Source: Amorphoplanes digitatis
GTDB lineage: Bacteria > Actinomycetota > Actinomycetes > Mycobacteriales > Micromonosporaceae
Assembly (NCBI RefSeq): GCF_014205335.1
Contig: NZ_JACHNH010000001.1
Coordinates: 8,640,001 to 8,704,000, forward strand
Length of the DNA stretch: 64,000 nt
Direction: 5' to 3'
The position numbers and the translations under genes were made by a program. Of this stretch, positions 49,499-58,229 are shown in pieces; position 1 is the first letter of the stretch, and every line of letters begins with the position of its first letter. A model generated the notes under the pieces. That model was not told the origin of the DNA. It made no database searches and was given only the letters and a program-made list of their open reading frames with translations.

Positions 49499-51688
49499 GT
49501 GGAGGACGAGAACGCCGACCGCGTCTACGTCCCGGGCACCAACGGCACGCCACCTGACCGGGACGTCGAGCCGTTCTGGCCGCCGGAGGAGCTGAGCGCC
49601 CCGGTGCACGGCGGCGTCCCGGTGCCCCGGGACGCGCCGCCGGCCTTCCCGCTCCCGCCGGCCACGCCGGTGTCCGTACCCCAGCACGGCGACCCCGCGG
49701 TGTACCGCCCCGCGGACCGGCCCGTGCCGCCCCGGCCGGCGCCGCCGGTGTACCACCAGCAGACACCCGCGCCGCAGCCGCCGCGGCCGCTGCCGACCGC
49801 GAGCCCGGAAGGGCCGGCCCAGCCCTGGCCGAACATAGGGCCGCGGCACACCGCGGAATCCGGCCACTTCTCGGGTTCCGCGCACGTCTCACCCGCTCCG
49901 CCCACTTCGGACGATGACGCCACCGTCGGCATGAGCGCCGCGGGCGGCGGCGCCTCGCCCGTTTCGGACGCCGGAGCGGGCGGTGGTTTGCCCGCCGCAC
50001 CGATCAGCGACGCGCCGGCGATGGCCGCGCCGGACTCGCCGTGGGCCCAGCCGCCGCAGCGCCCGGCGCCCACTCAGCCCGCGGCCGCGGACGGCCGCCC
50101 GGTTCCCGAGCGGCGCACCGGGCCGGAGGGCACCGAGCCGCGGGCCGGGGTGAGCGCGAACGTGCCGAGCCTCGGCGCCGCCTACTACCCGGCGGTCACA
50201 CCGCGGCAGAGCCCCGAGAGCGCCGACGCGCAGCACCAGGGCGCGGTCTACCGCCCGGGCCCGGTCGGCCCGAACGGCGCCCACCAGCTCCCGGCGCCCC
50301 CGGAGAGCGGCCCCGGCCCGGCGCTCCCAAGCCCGGCCGTCCCAAGCCCGGCCGTCCCAAGCCCGGCCGTCCCACAGCAGCGCGGCCCCCAGCAGCCGGG
50401 ACCGCAGCAGCCGGGACCGCAGCAGCCGGGACCGCAGCAGCCGGGACCGCAGCACGCGGTGCCCCAGCAGCCCGGACCCCAGCAGCCCGGACCGCCGCCG
50501 CAGCAGCAGGGCCACCCCGGCGTGCCGCACCACCATGGTCAGCCCGCACCCGGGCCGGCCGCCCCGCCACCGCAGTGGGCGGCGAACGGCCAGGTCGCGC
50601 CCGCGCCACCCGGCCCCTACCCGCCCGCGGTCGACCCGCGGGCCGCGCGACCGCACCCGCAGCCCCCGCCCCCGGTACACGGCGAGCAGCCCGCGCCCGG
50701 GCCGTTCCAGCCGCCGCCCGCCGACCCGTACCAGCAGCTGCCGTGGGTGTCGGACGGCACGCCGACCGCGGAGGAGTTCGCCCGGCGCCGGCTGGCGAAG
50801 CCGGCCGAGCCGACCGCGACAATGGGCGCACGGGCGATGCTCCAGAAGGGCACGATGGGCCTGGTCCGGCTGGCGCCGGGCAAGCGCGAGCAGGAGTACA
50901 AGCAGGACGTCGAGATGGTCCGGCGCAACTTCGGCGGGCTGCGGCAGGTCACCGTGGTCAACCCGAAGGGCGGCGCCGGCAAGACCGTCGCGGTGCTGCT
51001 GCTGGCGATGACCTTCGGGCAGAAGCGCGGCGGCTACGTGCTGGCCTGGGACAACAACGAGACCCAGGGCACCCTCGGCATGCGGGCGCAGCAGGACTTC
51101 CACGCCCGAACGGTCCGCGACATGATGCGTGACCTCCAGCTGTTCCGTGGCTCGCACGGCAGGGTCGGCGACCTGAGCCAGTACGTGCGGGCGCAGGGCG
51201 AGGGCATGTTCGACGTGCTCGCGTCCGACGAGTCCGCGACGGCCGGCGAGATGCTCACGGCCAGCGCGTTCGCGGAGATCCGCGAGATCGTCAGCCGGTT
51301 CTACAAGCTGATCTTCGTGGACACCGGCAACAACGTCCGGGCGCAGAACTGGCAGGCGGCGATGGACGCCACCGACCAGTTGGTGATCACGATGTCGGCC
51401 CGTAACGACTCGGCCGAGACGGCGGCGCGCATGCTCGACCACCTGGAGCAGAGCGGCCGGCAGCGGCTGGTCCGCCAGGCGGTGAGCGTGGTGACGATGC
51501 CGCCGACCCGCAAGGACATCGACCTGCCGGCGATCCAGCGCCACTTCGCGGCCCGCACCCGCGCGGTGCTGCTGGCGCCCTACGAGAAGCTGATCGACTC
51601 GGGCGAGCCGCTGCGCTACGGCCACCTGTCGGCCGGCACCCGCGACTCCTGGCTCAAGATCGCCGCAGCGGTCGCCGAGGGTCTGTAA
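49499..51688 (+). CDS. Proline-rich ParA/MinD-like ATPase
   Basis: 729 aa from GTG 49499. The first about 430 residues are disordered, rich in Pro, Gly, Gln and Ala, with PSPAV and GPQQP repeats. The C-terminal about 250 residues are a deviant Walker A ATPase: VVNPKGGAGKTVAVLLLA, then DNNETQGTLG and the Asp motif LIFVDTGNN. This combination recalls EspI-like proteins and other proline-rich cytoskeletal or secretion ATPases; no ESX genes are nearby. No ParB or parS is seen. Function likely in spatial organisation at the membrane (inference). Confidence 0.85.
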   Translation: MEDENADRVYVPGTNGTPPDRDVEPFWPPEELSAPVHGGVPVPRDAPPAFPLPPATPVSVPQHGDPAVYRPADRPVPPRPAPPVYHQQTPAPQPPRPLPTASPEGPAQPWPNIGPRHTAESGHFSGSAHVSPAPPTSDDDATVGMSAAGGGASPVSDAGAGGGLPAAPISDAPAMAAPDSPWAQPPQRPAPTQPAAADGRPVPERRTGPEGTEPRAGVSANVPSLGAAYYPAVTPRQSPESADAQHQGAVYRPGPVGPNGAHQLPAPPESGPGPALPSPAVPSPAVPSPAVPQQRGPQQPGPQQPGPQQPGPQQPGPQHAVPQQPGPQQPGPPPQQQGHPGVPHHHGQPAPGPAAPPPQWAANGQVAPAPPGPYPPAVDPRAARPHPQPPPPVHGEQPAPGPFQPPPADPYQQLPWVSDGTPTAEEFARRRLAKPAEPTATMGARAMLQKGTMGLVRLAPGKREQEYKQDVEMVRRNFGGLRQVTVVNPKGGAGKTVAVLLLAMTFGQKRGGYVLAWDNNETQGTLGMRAQQDFHARTVRDMMRDLQLFRGSHGRVGDLSQYVRAQGEGMFDVLASDESATAGEMLTASAFAEIREIVSRFYKLIFVDTGNNVRAQNWQAAMDATDQLVITMSARNDSAETAARMLDHLEQSGRQRLVRQAVSVVTMPPTRKDIDLPAIQRHFAARTRAVLLAPYEKLIDSGEPLRYGHLSAGTRDSWLKIAAAVAEGL
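50325..50453 (+). repeat. In-frame 15-bp repeats in the ParA-like gene
   Basis: Three copies of a 15-bp unit encoding PSPAV start near 50325, followed from about 50393 by four to five copies of CAGCAGCCGGGACCG encoding QQPGP. The units preserve frame, so they lengthen the disordered arm without breaking the protein. Copy-number variation is likely. Confidence 0.85.
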
Positions 51689-51704
51689 CCGCCGGGTCGA
51701 CACG

Positions 51705-51736
51705 AAGGCCAGGCCGCACCGCGCGGCCTGGCCTTT
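51705..51736. terminator. Bidirectional terminator
   Basis: AAGGCCAGGCCGC (51705-51717), 5-nt loop, GCGGCCTGGCCTT (51723-51735) with T tail, between the ParA-like gene and the convergent DUF3151 gene. Confidence 0.88.
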
Positions 51737-51746
51737 ACCGTACGGA

Positions 51747-52169
51747 TCAGGTGAGTGCGTCGGCCGCCGCCGGGTCGCTGTCGCGCAGGAACTGGGCGCA
51801 GCGGGCGGCCTCGTCCGACTCGCCGATCTCCGTGGCCGCCAGCGACAGGCTGTGCAGGCAGCGCAGGAAGCCCTGGTTCGGCGCGTGCGACCACGGCACC
51901 GGGCCGTGGCCCTTCCAGCCGTTGCGGCGCAGCGCGTCCAGGCCGCGGTGGTAACCCGTGCGGGCGTACGCGTAGGCCGTCACCGGCTGCTTCTCCGCCA
52001 GCGCGCTCGCGGCGAGCGCCGCCCAGCCGCCGCTGTAGGAGGGGAAGCGGGCCGCGACGGACTTGTAGGCGTCGTCGGTGCCGGCCCTCGCCGCCTCGGC
52101 CAGGGCCGCGTCGGCCTCGACTTCGGCGGGGAGACGGGTGGCCGGTGGCTCGGGAAGGAGGTTCTGCAT
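51747..52169 (-). CDS. DUF3151 family protein
   Basis: 140 aa from ATG 52169 (MQNLLPEPPATRLP). Conserved actinobacterial family: helical, with YARTGYHRGLDALRRNGWKGHGPVPWSHAPNQGFLRCLHSLSLAA. TPR-like helices are suggested by spacing. No known biochemical role. Stands alone, near fba as I remember in other actinomycetes. Confidence 0.9.
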   Translation of the reverse strand: MQNLLPEPPATRLPAEVEADAALAEAARAGTDDAYKSVAARFPSYSGGWAALAASALAEKQPVTAYAYARTGYHRGLDALRRNGWKGHGPVPWSHAPNQGFLRCLHSLSLAATEIGESDEAARCAQFLRDSDPAAADALT

Positions 52170-52228
52170 TGCCCTATTCAACCCCGTTGCACCCACGCTT
52201 CCGGGCGCGGGTCGCACAGGTCACCCAC

Positions 52229-53218
52229 TCAATCCCACGCGTCGCCGAGTGCGCGCAGGCGGTCGGCGTACTCGATCCGCTCCCGCCAGGCCGGCGGCCA
52301 GGCGGCCAGGCCGAGCGACGCGCCCGCGAAGCCGCCCGCCAGACAGGCGATGGAGTCGGAGTCGCCGGAGGAGGCCGCGGCGCGGCCGAGGACGGCGACC
52401 GGCTCGTCCGGCGAGATGAGATAGCAGTACAGGGCCGTGGCCAGTGCCTCCTCCGCGATCCAGCCGGCGCCGGTGGCGAGGCACGGATCGCCGGCGAAGT
52501 CGCCGCGGCGCAGCGCGTCGTCGACCCGGCCGAGGGCGGCCGCGCTCTCGTCCCAGCCGCGCGCGATGAATTCCTCCGGCGTCCGTACCGTCGGCCGCTG
52601 CCACAGGTCGCCGAGCCAGTCGTGGTGATAGACCGAGCGCTGCTCGGCGCAGTGCGCGAGCAGCCGGGCCAGGAGATCTTTCGGCGCGAGGCCGTCGGCG
52701 AGCCACCGTACGGCGAAGGCGGTCAGCTCGCTGGCCGCCAGCCCGGTCGCGTGCCCGTGTGTGAGGCCGGCCTGTAGCTGCGCGGCCCCGGCGCGCTGCG
52801 CGGGTGTGAGCCCGGGCATCAGGCCAACGGGGGTGACGCGCATGTTCGCGCCGCATCCCTTCGAATGAATCTGCGACGCCTGCTGCCAGGGCCGGCCGTC
52901 CGCGAGCGCACCGCAGGCGCGCAGGCAGGTCATGCCGGGCGCACGGTTGTTGTCGGGGCTGATCGCCCAGTCGAGAAAAGCCTGCCGCAGCGCCGGCTCG
53001 AGGCGTTCCGGGGTCGGCTCACCGGCCGCGACCAGGGCTTCCCCGACCGCGAGCATCATCTGCGTGTCGTCGGTGACCAGCGCGGGATCGCCGCTGAGCG
53101 CGAGCGGCCCGGCCGGACCGTACTCGGCGACGATGGCGGCGTAGTCCTGGAACTCGGTCGGTTTTCCGAGCGAGTCCCCGTACGCCAGTCCTAACAACGA
53201 ACCGGAGGCCTTTTCCAC
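52229..53218 (-). CDS. ADP-ribosylglycohydrolase family protein
   Basis: 329 aa from GTG 53218 (MEKASGSLLGLAYGDSLGKP). It should hydrolyse ADP-ribose from protein, DNA or small molecules. The dinuclear Mg site is visible: GLAYGDSLGKPTEF, VTDDTQMMLAVGE, and the C-terminal SSGDSDSIACLAGGFAGA. Length typical. The target is unknown; no DraT-type transferase or toxin is adjacent. Divergent from the LOG-family gene with only 15 bp between starts. Confidence 0.93.
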   Translation of the reverse strand: MEKASGSLLGLAYGDSLGKPTEFQDYAAIVAEYGPAGPLALSGDPALVTDDTQMMLAVGEALVAAGEPTPERLEPALRQAFLDWAISPDNNRAPGMTCLRACGALADGRPWQQASQIHSKGCGANMRVTPVGLMPGLTPAQRAGAAQLQAGLTHGHATGLAASELTAFAVRWLADGLAPKDLLARLLAHCAEQRSVYHHDWLGDLWQRPTVRTPEEFIARGWDESAAALGRVDDALRRGDFAGDPCLATGAGWIAEEALATALYCYLISPDEPVAVLGRAAASSGDSDSIACLAGGFAGASLGLAAWPPAWRERIEYADRLRALGDAWD

Positions 53219-53233
53219 GGTGACTACCCTACG

Positions 53234-54445
53234 ATGATGCCCGGTGATCCATTGCAGCCCGTTTTCGGCGGCGACATCCCCTTCGACGGCACCGCTGGTG
53301 AGGTCGAGTCCCGCGCCGAGTTCAACGTGCACCACGCCAAGCGGTCGCTCGCCGGGCTGATCGTGCTCGGGCTCCGGCTCGACCTCGACCCGCCCGACTT
53401 CACCGGCGTCGACGTCAAGGGCACCCTGTTCGTCGGCTGCCGGCTGGCCGCGCCCGAGGTCGAGATCGACCTGATCAGCCGCGGCGCGCACCTGGTGCCG
53501 CCGTTCGACGCCCGGCCGTACCCGACCCATCCGGCGCATCTGTACACGCCGGAGGATCTCGCGTACGGCTTCGCGCAGGACGGCTTCGCCGGCATGTACG
53601 ACACCTGCGTCTACGAGCACTTTCTCGAGCACGGCGGCGCGGCGCCCGACCTGCGGGAGGCGATCGCGCAGCGGCTGCACGACGCCGGCATCGACAACGC
53701 GCTGGGCAAGGCCCTCGCGGCCTGGGTGCACGCGCACGGCGCCCGCGGCGCGGTCGGGATCATGGGCGGCCACGCGGAACCGCGCGGCTCGGACGCGTAC
53801 CGGATGGCCGCGACCCTGGCGTGGCGCCTGGCCGGTGCCGGCCGGCTGATCGTGACCGGCGGCGGGCCGGGTGTCATGGAGGCCGCCAACCTGGGCTCCT
53901 ACTTCGCAACCCGCACGTCCGGGGAGTTGTCCGAGGCGATCGACCGGCTCGCGGGAACGCCGAACTTCCTGGACCACGACCCGTACACGGCGGCGGCGCT
54001 CGCGGTGCGGGCCGCCTATCCGGCGCCGGCCGCCGTCGTCGGCGACGTGGTCGGACATCTCACCCACGGCGGCCTGGCGCTGCCGACCTGGCTGTACGGG
54101 CACGAGCCGGCCAACCTCTTCGCCGGCCAGATCGGCAAGTACTTCTCGAACGCGGTCCGGGAGGACTCGATCCTGCGCCTGTCCCGCGGCGGCATCGTCT
54201 TCGCGCCGGGCTGGGCGGGGACGGTGCAGGAGATCTTCCAGGCGGCGACCAAGACGTTCTACCGCACCGACGGCCCGTCCGGCGCGTTCGTCTTCCTCGG
54301 CGTCGACCATTGGGCGGCGCTGCCGGTCGAGGCCCTGCTCAGGCCCCTGCTGGCCCGCTCGCCGCACGGCGACCAGTCGGACCTGATCCTGGTCACCGAC
54401 GACCTGGACGAGGCGATGCGAGCCCTGAGCGTCGACGACGCCTGA
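53234..54445 (+). CDS. LOG-family nucleotide-binding protein, long form
   Basis: 403 aa from ATG 53234. The C-terminal half has the LOG/TIGR00730 core: AVGIMGGHAEPRGSDAYRMAATLAW, IVTGGGPGVMEAANLG and GIVFAPGWAGTVQEIFQAATK. The short LOG enzymes release cytokinin bases from nucleotides (PGGxGTxxE); here the motif reads APGWAGTVQE, so the first Gly of PGG is Trp. The N-terminal 170 residues are an extra domain not found in short LOG proteins. Substrate unknown. Confidence 0.85.
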   Translation: MMPGDPLQPVFGGDIPFDGTAGEVESRAEFNVHHAKRSLAGLIVLGLRLDLDPPDFTGVDVKGTLFVGCRLAAPEVEIDLISRGAHLVPPFDARPYPTHPAHLYTPEDLAYGFAQDGFAGMYDTCVYEHFLEHGGAAPDLREAIAQRLHDAGIDNALGKALAAWVHAHGARGAVGIMGGHAEPRGSDAYRMAATLAWRLAGAGRLIVTGGGPGVMEAANLGSYFATRTSGELSEAIDRLAGTPNFLDHDPYTAAALAVRAAYPAPAAVVGDVVGHLTHGGLALPTWLYGHEPANLFAGQIGKYFSNAVREDSILRLSRGGIVFAPGWAGTVQEIFQAATKTFYRTDGPSGAFVFLGVDHWAALPVEALLRPLLARSPHGDQSDLILVTDDLDEAMRALSVDDA

Positions 54446-54459
54446 GCGGGCGCCGGCCG

Positions 54460-54984
54460 TCAGGCGATGCGGACCCGGCGCCAGCTGTTCACCGGGAGAT
54501 CCATCTCCGGTACGTCGGTCAGGCCGTTCTCGTCCATGGCGTTGAAGACCGCCAGTCGCGCACCCTCGAAGAGGAACTCGACCGCGTGCAGCACCCTGGG
54601 ACGCCACTCGGTGAGGGTGGTCCGCTCCACGATGTTGACCTCGCGCAGCACCTTGCCGCGGGCGTTGCGCAGCGCCGCGTGCGGATCGGCGCGCCAGTCG
54701 AGCTGGATGCCCGTCGAGTACCACTCGATGGGTGAGCTCATGTCCACCTGGTCCCAGGTGATTGCACATTCGTCGAACTTACGGTGGGTTATTTCGACGT
54801 TTGTGTCGCCAAAGCCGAGGATCACCGGACCGTCCGCGAACCAGCCGCGTTCGGAGAGGTCCCACATCAGCCATCCGGCGACGAGCTCACGCCCGATGAG
54901 CCGGGAAAACCGCGCCCTGTGCACCGCGGCCAACGCCTCGGCGTCGTGGTGCCAAACGGGATCGTACCCCCCGATGCCGAGCAT
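54460..54984 (-). CDS. Hypothetical protein
   Basis: 174 aa from ATG 54984; GTG 54990 also possible. Soluble, mixed alpha/beta, Trp-rich (VWHHDAEAL, AGWLMWDLSERGWF, EWYSTGIQLDWR). Cys count low, no signal peptide. Family not recognised. Convergent with the LOG gene: the two stops lie in the 7-bp arms of a small hairpin (CGCCTGA 54439-54445, TCAGGCG 54460-54466). Confidence 0.7.
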   Translation of the reverse strand: MLGIGGYDPVWHHDAEALAAVHRARFSRLIGRELVAGWLMWDLSERGWFADGPVILGFGDTNVEITHRKFDECAITWDQVDMSSPIEWYSTGIQLDWRADPHAALRNARGKVLREVNIVERTTLTEWRPRVLHAVEFLFEGARLAVFNAMDENGLTDVPEMDLPVNSWRRVRIA

Positions 54985-55052
54985 GATCACCGCCCTCGTC
55001 CGGGACAAGACGACGATCGTACCCATGCCTCTGCGTAATGCCGCAACACAGG

Positions 55053-55086
55053 AACGGCCGGTCCCCACGTCCGGGGACCGGCCGTT
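55053..55086 (-). terminator. Hairpin after fba
   Basis: AACGGCCGGTCCCC (55053-55066) pairs perfectly with GGGGACCGGCCGTT (55073-55086), 6-nt loop, 9 bp after the fba stop. A strong terminator on the minus strand, though without a long T tract. Confidence 0.8.
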
Positions 55087-55095
55087 ACCGGTGAG

Positions 55096-56121
<1,026 letters not shown>

Positions 56122-56304
56122 CGGTGCGCTCCTTGATCTCAAGCGGAAAAGAGGGCAGGACCGCGCTGTCCTCCAGCAGGCAGAGTATTCCGCAGTCACC
56201 GTCCGCGACGGAAATCGGGCCGATACCTGAGCGACCGTTTACGCGCGGTACAGCGGGGGACCCGGCAGCATGAAGGGGGTGCCCGCAAGCCGGAGGGAGT
56301 CACG

Positions 56305-56496
56305 ATGAATTACCTGGAGGACGAGCGCGACCTTGAGGCGCCGGAGGGAGACGCCGCCGAGCAGGCGACGGTTGCCGACCCCAGCGCGGACGACGAGGCC
56401 GACGAGGAGCCTGTGCTCCCGCGGTCGGCCGAGGTCTCCGAATGGGACGCCCTGGAGCAGGCCAAAATCGTGCACCTGGAGGACGAGTACCGCTGA
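56305..56496 (+). CDS. Small acidic protein
   Basis: 63 aa from ATG 56305 with GGAGGGAG upstream. Very acidic, no hydrophobic segment, ending EWDALEQAKIVHLEDEYR. Low-complexity Asp/Glu/Ala in the middle. Family unknown. The good ribosome site and codon pattern favour a real gene; it may be a small DNA mimic or partner protein (speculative). Confidence 0.6.
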   Translation: MNYLEDERDLEAPEGDAAEQATVADPSADDEADEEPVLPRSAEVSEWDALEQAKIVHLEDEYR

Positions 56497-56617
56497 CGGC
56501 AAACGGGTCACCGGGGATTAGTCAGATATTTGACCCGTAATCATCCCGATGCTCGCATCTCGCGGCGGCGCCGCCGAGCCATCGCCGGCCCGGCGGCGCC
56601 GGAGGCCCCGTCCGTCC

Positions 56618-57652
56618 TTACCTCAGGAGGTAGGTGGGGTTGGCCCCCGTCCACGCGGCCAGGTCGTCGTCCTGGATGGCCGCGTACAGCTCCGGGCCCA
56701 CCCTGGGGTAGATCCGCTCACGGCCGTTGCCGATCGACTGGAAGCCCGGCTCGCTCACGCCGACGACCTCGGTCGACCCCCGCGGTATGGCGCGAAGCAG
56801 CGTGGCGGGCTCACCGTCGATCTCGATGCCGTCCCGGCCCGCCATCAACAGCTCGTTCATCCGGATCGGGCTGCGGAACGTGCCGTCGGTGGTCAGCTTG
56901 GCGAACAGCGCGCGCAGGAAGCGCTGGCCGTTGCGGTCGCGGTCGTAGCTGCCGTTCTCGAGCCCGTATCGGGCCTGTAGGACCGGCGTGACGTCGTCGG
57001 CACCCAGGCGCTGGCAGCCCCTGGGATATCTCCTGCCGTTGTGCACGGACGTGAACGACTGCGGCAGGCACACCTCGACCCCGCCGACGGCCTTGGTGAC
57101 CGCGCGCAGGGCCCGGAAGTCGATCGTGACGGTGGCGTCGAACTCGACCCCGGTCAGGCCGGTGACGATCTTTTCGGTGAGCTCCGGCCCGCCGATCCGC
57201 AGCGTCTCGTTGAGCTTGCCCCGCACGCCGCCGGGCAGCTCCACCTCCCCGTCGCGGGGCAGGCTGACCAGGTAGGCCCGGCTGCGATCCGCCGGCACGT
57301 GGATGATCATCACCGTGTCGGCGCGCCGATCACCCGGGTTGGGGTTGCGCTGCCGGTTGTCGCCGCCGATCAGCAGCACGTTCACCGGTCCCGGCTCGGC
57401 GGGCGTGGTCAGGACCCCGGTGGTGAGGTCCGTCAGCGGCGCCTCGTGCTGCCAACTCTCCACCGCCACCGGCACCGCGGCGCCGGCCATCAGCACGGCG
57501 GCGGCCGCACCGGCGGCGCGGCGCACCAGCCGGCGGCGCCTCGCCCGCACCCAGGCCACGTCGATCCGGGCCCGCACCGGGCCGGCGGCCGGGACCTCGA
57601 CCTCGTGCCGCCGGAAGACGGCCCGCAGTTCATCCTCGATCGGGCTGCTCAT
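56618..57652 (-). CDS. LytR-CpsA-Psr (LCP) family protein in anti-sigma position
   Basis: 344 aa from ATG 57652, inside the sigma gene stop (ATGA). A short cytoplasmic N-terminus of about 43 residues, one transmembrane helix (AAGAAAAVLMAGAAVPVAV), then an LCP domain: NVLLIGGDNRQ, RRADTVMIIHVPADRSRAYLVSLPRDGEVELPG, LNETLRIGG, TVTIDFRALRAVTKAVGGVEVCLP and AGRDGIEIDG. The substrate-binding Arg and Asp residues of LCP transferases are kept. Such enzymes attach cell-wall polymers to peptidoglycan. Coupling to SigE suggests it also regulates the sigma factor (inference). Confidence 0.9.
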   Translation of the reverse strand: MSSPIEDELRAVFRRHEVEVPAAGPVRARIDVAWVRARRRRLVRRAAGAAAAVLMAGAAVPVAVESWQHEAPLTDLTTGVLTTPAEPGPVNVLLIGGDNRQRNPNPGDRRADTVMIIHVPADRSRAYLVSLPRDGEVELPGGVRGKLNETLRIGGPELTEKIVTGLTGVEFDATVTIDFRALRAVTKAVGGVEVCLPQSFTSVHNGRRYPRGCQRLGADDVTPVLQARYGLENGSYDRDRNGQRFLRALFAKLTTDGTFRSPIRMNELLMAGRDGIEIDGEPATLLRAIPRGSTEVVGVSEPGFQSIGNGRERIYPRVGPELYAAIQDDDLAAWTGANPTYLLR

Positions 57653-58131
57653 CGGACCTCCACCAGCTCGGTGCGCAGCGCGGCGAGCGCTCGCGATATC
57701 GACGAACGGACCGTGCCGACGGCGCAGCCGAGCACCTCGGCGATGTCACCGTCGGGCAGGTCCTCGTAGTAGCGCAGGACCAGGGCGGCCCGCTGCTGGC
57801 GCGGCAGCCCGGCCAACATGCTCCAGACCCGGTCCCGCTCGGCGGTCTCGTCGGCGTGATCGCCGGGCACCGCCCGCACCGGCGCGGGCTCGGCGCGCAG
57901 CAGCACGCGCTTGAGCCAGGAGCCCCGGCGCAGGTCGATGAACTGGTTGGTGAGCATCTTGCGCACGTAACCGTCGGGCGAATCGCTGCGGGCCACGCGG
58001 CGCCAGTTGAGCTGGACGCGGACCATGGTCTCCTGCACCAGATCCTGCGCCGTGTGCTCGTCGCCGGTGAGCATGACGGCGTAGCGCAGCAGCGCGCCGA
58101 GCCGGCTGTCGGCGAATTCCTCGTAGGTCAC
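57649..58131 (-). CDS. ECF sigma factor, SigE family
   Basis: 160 aa from GTG 58131, preferred over GTG 58137 because GGAGG is then five bases upstream. Region 2: LLRYAVMLTGDEHTAQDLVQETMVRV and YVRKMLTNQFIDLRR; region 4: LPRQQRAALVLRYYEDLPDGDIAEVLGCAVGTVRSSISRALAAL. Typical actinobacterial SigE-type (not E. coli RpoE). Co-translated with the LCP gene. Confidence 0.94.
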   Translation of the reverse strand: MTYEEFADSRLGALLRYAVMLTGDEHTAQDLVQETMVRVQLNWRRVARSDSPDGYVRKMLTNQFIDLRRGSWLKRVLLRAEPAPVRAVPGDHADETAERDRVWSMLAGLPRQQRAALVLRYYEDLPDGDIAEVLGCAVGTVRSSISRALAALRTELVEVR

Positions 58132-58229
58132 GGGCACCTCCGCTCATACGACGGATCCGGGCCCGGGAATCATTGCGGTGGCCGTCAAATAGGTCGCCGC
58201 CGGCGCCCGCTCGCTGCGATCATCGGCCG

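Noticed and set aside
50325..50453. Repeat as transposon or CRISPR
   Set aside because: Units keep the reading frame of the ParA-like gene and encode Pro-rich repeats.
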